Of a stretch of 64,000 bases of DNA, positions 61,620-64,000 are shown in pieces. The number at the start of each line of letters is the position of its first letter. The stretch's first letter is position 1. The DNA lies in NCBI RefSeq assembly GCF_000143535.2, contig NC_037314.1, positions 2,232,001 through 2,296,000 on the forward strand, written 5' to 3'. A program made the position numbers and the translations under genes. This stretch comes from Botrytis cinerea B05.10. Taxonomy: Eukaryota > Ascomycota > Leotiomycetes > Helotiales > Sclerotiniaceae. The notes below the pieces were generated by a model. The model saw only the letters and a program-made list of their open reading frames with translations, was not told where the DNA came from and made no database searches.

Positions 61620-62402
61620 TTAACCAATCCCACCAACCCCTCCATCATCATCATCATCATCCCTCGACTTCTTCCGACCAAAAATTCGCTTCAAAAATGT
61701 AAATCTTTTCTTCGATTTCCTTCTCATACCATCCTTATCATGGATCTCATTTCTTTCCTCTTCACCATTGTTATCATCATCATCCTCCTCGTCTTCTATA
61801 ACCGCACTAGCACTAGCACCATCAGTTCTAGCTGCAGACCCAGCTTCCCGCAATGAAACTTTCGCCAAACTAGATTTAATATCCATCTCTATCTCCGTAG
61901 CCGGAACCCAAGAATCACTCGATGCATCTTCTCCATCCGAGCTCGAACTACCGACGCTGCAGTAGAAAGCTGCGTCGGAGCCGGAACTATGTTCGCTGGG
62001 GGGTTGAGATGCAGAGTTTGGGTCTGTAGTGTTTGGAGCTGGGTATTTGGGGTTGGAGTTGGGGTTGTGATTCTGATTGTGATGAAGAGAGTTTGGAAAT
62101 GGATCGGATGATTTGTTTTTGCGATTCTTGAGCGGATGGGGTTCTTTTTGGTGGCGGGTTGGCGATGGGTCGGCGAAGGAAATTATGGTGGTTTCTGCGG
62201 GGTTTGATGGCTCGCTTCTGGTATTGGGAGGAGGATTCCGAGGCGTGAGAAAGGGAGTTTGAAACATGTTCTCGTTGTTGAGATGGGTGGATATTGGTGA
62301 AAGAGTATTGCGGGAAGAGTCGACTGTTTTGGGATTACTGGGGGGTGATGGGGGAGAGATTTCAGTATCCAGATATTTGGGTTCGTTGGAGCGATCTTCC
62401 AT
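61620..62402 (-). CDS. Disordered acidic/Ser-rich protein of unknown function
   Basis: Single exon, 260 aa, ATG at 62402. Almost the whole protein is predicted disordered: Pro/Ser/Asn-rich to about residue 140, then 'SDAAFYCSVGSSSSDGEDAS', a short region 'VPATEIEMDIKSSLAKVSLR', an acidic run of Glu/Asp (about 206-213), and a C-terminal basic block 'KSKKRFTFLKRIFGRKKSRD' (about 230-249) before a final Asp run and Gly-rich end. The basic aromatic block could be a nuclear signal or a membrane-binding helix. A similar arrangement (basic block near the end after long disorder) occurs in the 931-aa protein at 9713-12555. No enzymatic role is visible. Confidence 0.6.
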   Translation of the reverse strand: MEDRSNEPKYLDTEISPPSPPSNPKTVDSSRNTLSPISTHLNNENMFQTPFLTPRNPPPNTRSEPSNPAETTIISFADPSPTRHQKEPHPLKNRKNKSSDPFPNSLHHNQNHNPNSNPKYPAPNTTDPNSASQPPSEHSSGSDAAFYCSVGSSSSDGEDASSDSWVPATEIEMDIKSSLAKVSLREAGSAARTDGASASAVIEDEEDDDDNNGEEERNEIHDKDGMRRKSKKRFTFLKRIFGRKKSRDDDDDDGGVGGIG

Positions 62403-64000
62403 GTTGAGCTGTTGAGAGGGGTGTTCACTCTAATGAATAAACAGTGGAGGGGATTTAAGTATGGTCTGCCGAGCTGAGGGCAACTCGACTTGGAATATGA
62501 AGGCTACTGATACTAGATGAGTTGGCTGTTTAGCTTTTTTGTGAGATTGAGAACGCAGTGGGGAGACTGAAATTGATGTTTTACGTGATCAGTTGCTGAA
62601 GCTTGCACGTCTTGCTTTTCCGGTCGCTTGTGATTAGAAACTGTTTTTAACAGTTTGACAGTTTGAAAGTTTAGTTTGCTAAGCTTTCTTGAGGCTCACA
62701 CAGTCACACCACTTCTCGCCCTGATCTTGGTGAATTTGACGAATCCGGAGTTCATTACACCGAAGAGTTGACTAGTGTGTGTATCTAGACCGAGAGATCT
62801 GGTGAATCTGGAATATTCTTTGGATGGTGTGTCCAATTAGATATCTACGGGCGAACTTCTATGTTGAATGGAAGAAGGGGTAGATACTTGCGAGTTATTT
62901 TAGACTGCTACTATATAGTAATACGTAATCAAGAGCGACTAGACCATCTCCCAGAGTGAAGTCATGATGTTCAGGAGAGAAGTATTGTTGTCTGTTCGTA
63001 GGCTAATCGAACAACGAAACTTTGCTTAGGGGATCATGTAAAGTACCTAAACTATAATCTACTATGAAGACTAATAAATAGAATAGGACCACACGAATGA
63101 GAGAGGAACTCATGAGTCTTGTCGATAGGTGAACCTCATTACGGCGACACGAAAGGAGAATATTGCACTATACGTGCGCGATGAATGAAAAGTCCTATGC
63201 TTGAAATGTAGCCTTCGGTAGAACTTGGACACAGAATAAAAATCTCACCAGGTATGAGATATGTGACAACGAAAGCCATCGCCACAAACTAATGATTGTA
63301 ACAAAGCTCCGCTGATAACGACGATCCGGTTGAAGTTTTGCTATAGTTCTAAAACTGCACTTTATAGAATACTACAATTCACAGACTTGATTATGCTTGC
63401 CGATTCAAGACTACTTCTAGCTACTCAACGTTATATCGTGCTCATGAAGTTGCGTCACTCTCTTTAGTTGATGTTAAACAATCATAAAATGATGGTAGTA
63501 ACTGGAAATCGAACACCCAAACCTTGAAAAGTACTCTCCAAGCATTGAGATCTCCCCATATGCGACTTTGAGTCAATATGTAGCAAGAGCTCTGGGATTT
63601 ATGAGATTGTCTTCGGGCAATCGGGGTGTTAACGATAATTCTTGGTCTCTGAACAATCATGAAGACTCCTAGAGATGTTCGAAGACGACTGTCTTTAGCG
63701 TTTACTTCTAATTATGCTTCAAAGATAGGTGTGGATAGGGCAAGTTTCATTGGTAAAATAGGAATCTGAAATAAGATGAAATCATGCTTTGAACAAGAAA
63801 GCAATTTTTATGTAAGTTGAAATAGCCTTTCTCTAGCCAACAAGCACACCCAAGCGAGAAGAGATGTAATCTGACCTTGACAGCAACTCTTATGGGCATG
63901 AAAATTTGACATTATCAGTGATGAGGTTTCAATTCTCAATTATGGCATCTCATAGGAGTTATAAAAGAGATCATCTCGAATAGAAAATTGAGAGGAGAAG
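62403..64000. other. Intergenic region to the window edge
   Basis: No supported gene. Short frames such as 63442-63660 carry no features. The first 300 bases should contain the promoter of the gene ending at 61620. Confidence 0.4.

Noticed and set aside
1..64000. tRNA or rRNA genes, CRISPR arrays, intact transposons
   Set aside because: By eye I found no tRNA-like B-box with a matching stem, no rRNA, no terminal inverted repeats with a transposase and no reverse transcriptase. A tRNA scan and a repeat search would be needed to exclude them firmly.

Overview
The window looks like nuclear DNA of a filamentous ascomycete (Pezizomycotina). Genes carry several short introns, mostly 41 to 125 nt, with GTAWGT-like donors, CTRAY branch sites and YAG acceptors. 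Intergenic DNA is AT-rich with many microsatellites. The protein set (cellobiose dehydrogenase, Zn2Cys6 factors, PTH11-type rhodopsin-domain protein, DUF7918 proteins, Kex2-processed repeat precursor) fits a plant-associated fungus. A leotiomycete such as Botrytis or Sclerotinia is my best guess, from general resemblance only. I rebuilt spliced models by hand; every model keeps reading frame across all its junctions.

Layout. 1-332: 3' end of a phytanoyl-CoA dioxygenase-like gene. 651-3174 (-): cellobiose dehydrogenase. 3175-9712: no supported gene. 9713-12555 (-): 931-aa low-complexity protein. 12556-17312: gene-poor, with an eroded Zn2Cys6-type gene near 15.4-16.2 kb. 17313-18341 (+): multipass membrane protein. 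19447-20871 (-): PEX2. 23240-25550 (+): Zn2Cys6 regulator. 26697-28007 (-): rhodopsin-domain membrane protein. 29896-31225 (+) and 32699-33894 (-): two DUF7918 paralogues facing each other. 34669-35403 (+): MYND-like protein. 35543-36516 (-): short-chain dehydrogenase. 37540-39282 (+): MFS sugar transporter. 40356-41156 (+): Cys-containing orphan. 42346-44105 (-): cytochrome P450. 46751-47525 (-): repeat precursor peptide. 48891-50173 (+): tyrosinase. 55174-56310 (-): conserved-looking unknown. 59553-60041 (+): NTF2/SnoaL-like protein. 61620-62402 (-): disordered protein.

The most interesting locus is 42.3-50.2 kb. A secreted precursor has a signal peptide and exactly 20 tandem nine-residue units, each ending Tyr-Lys-Arg (Kex2 sites). 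It is transcribed divergently from a membrane-anchored tyrosinase, and a P450 lies 2.6 kb beyond. This is the logic of fungal dikaritin-type RiPP clusters (ustiloxin, phomopsin, asperipin). The repeated acidic core with an invariant C-terminal Tyr is not one I recognise, and I see no DUF3328/UstYa oxidase gene in the window.

The remaining genes are a typical mix of housekeeping (PEX2), carbon acquisition (cellobiose dehydrogenase, sugar transporter) and regulatory or sensing functions, with no evident shared pathway.
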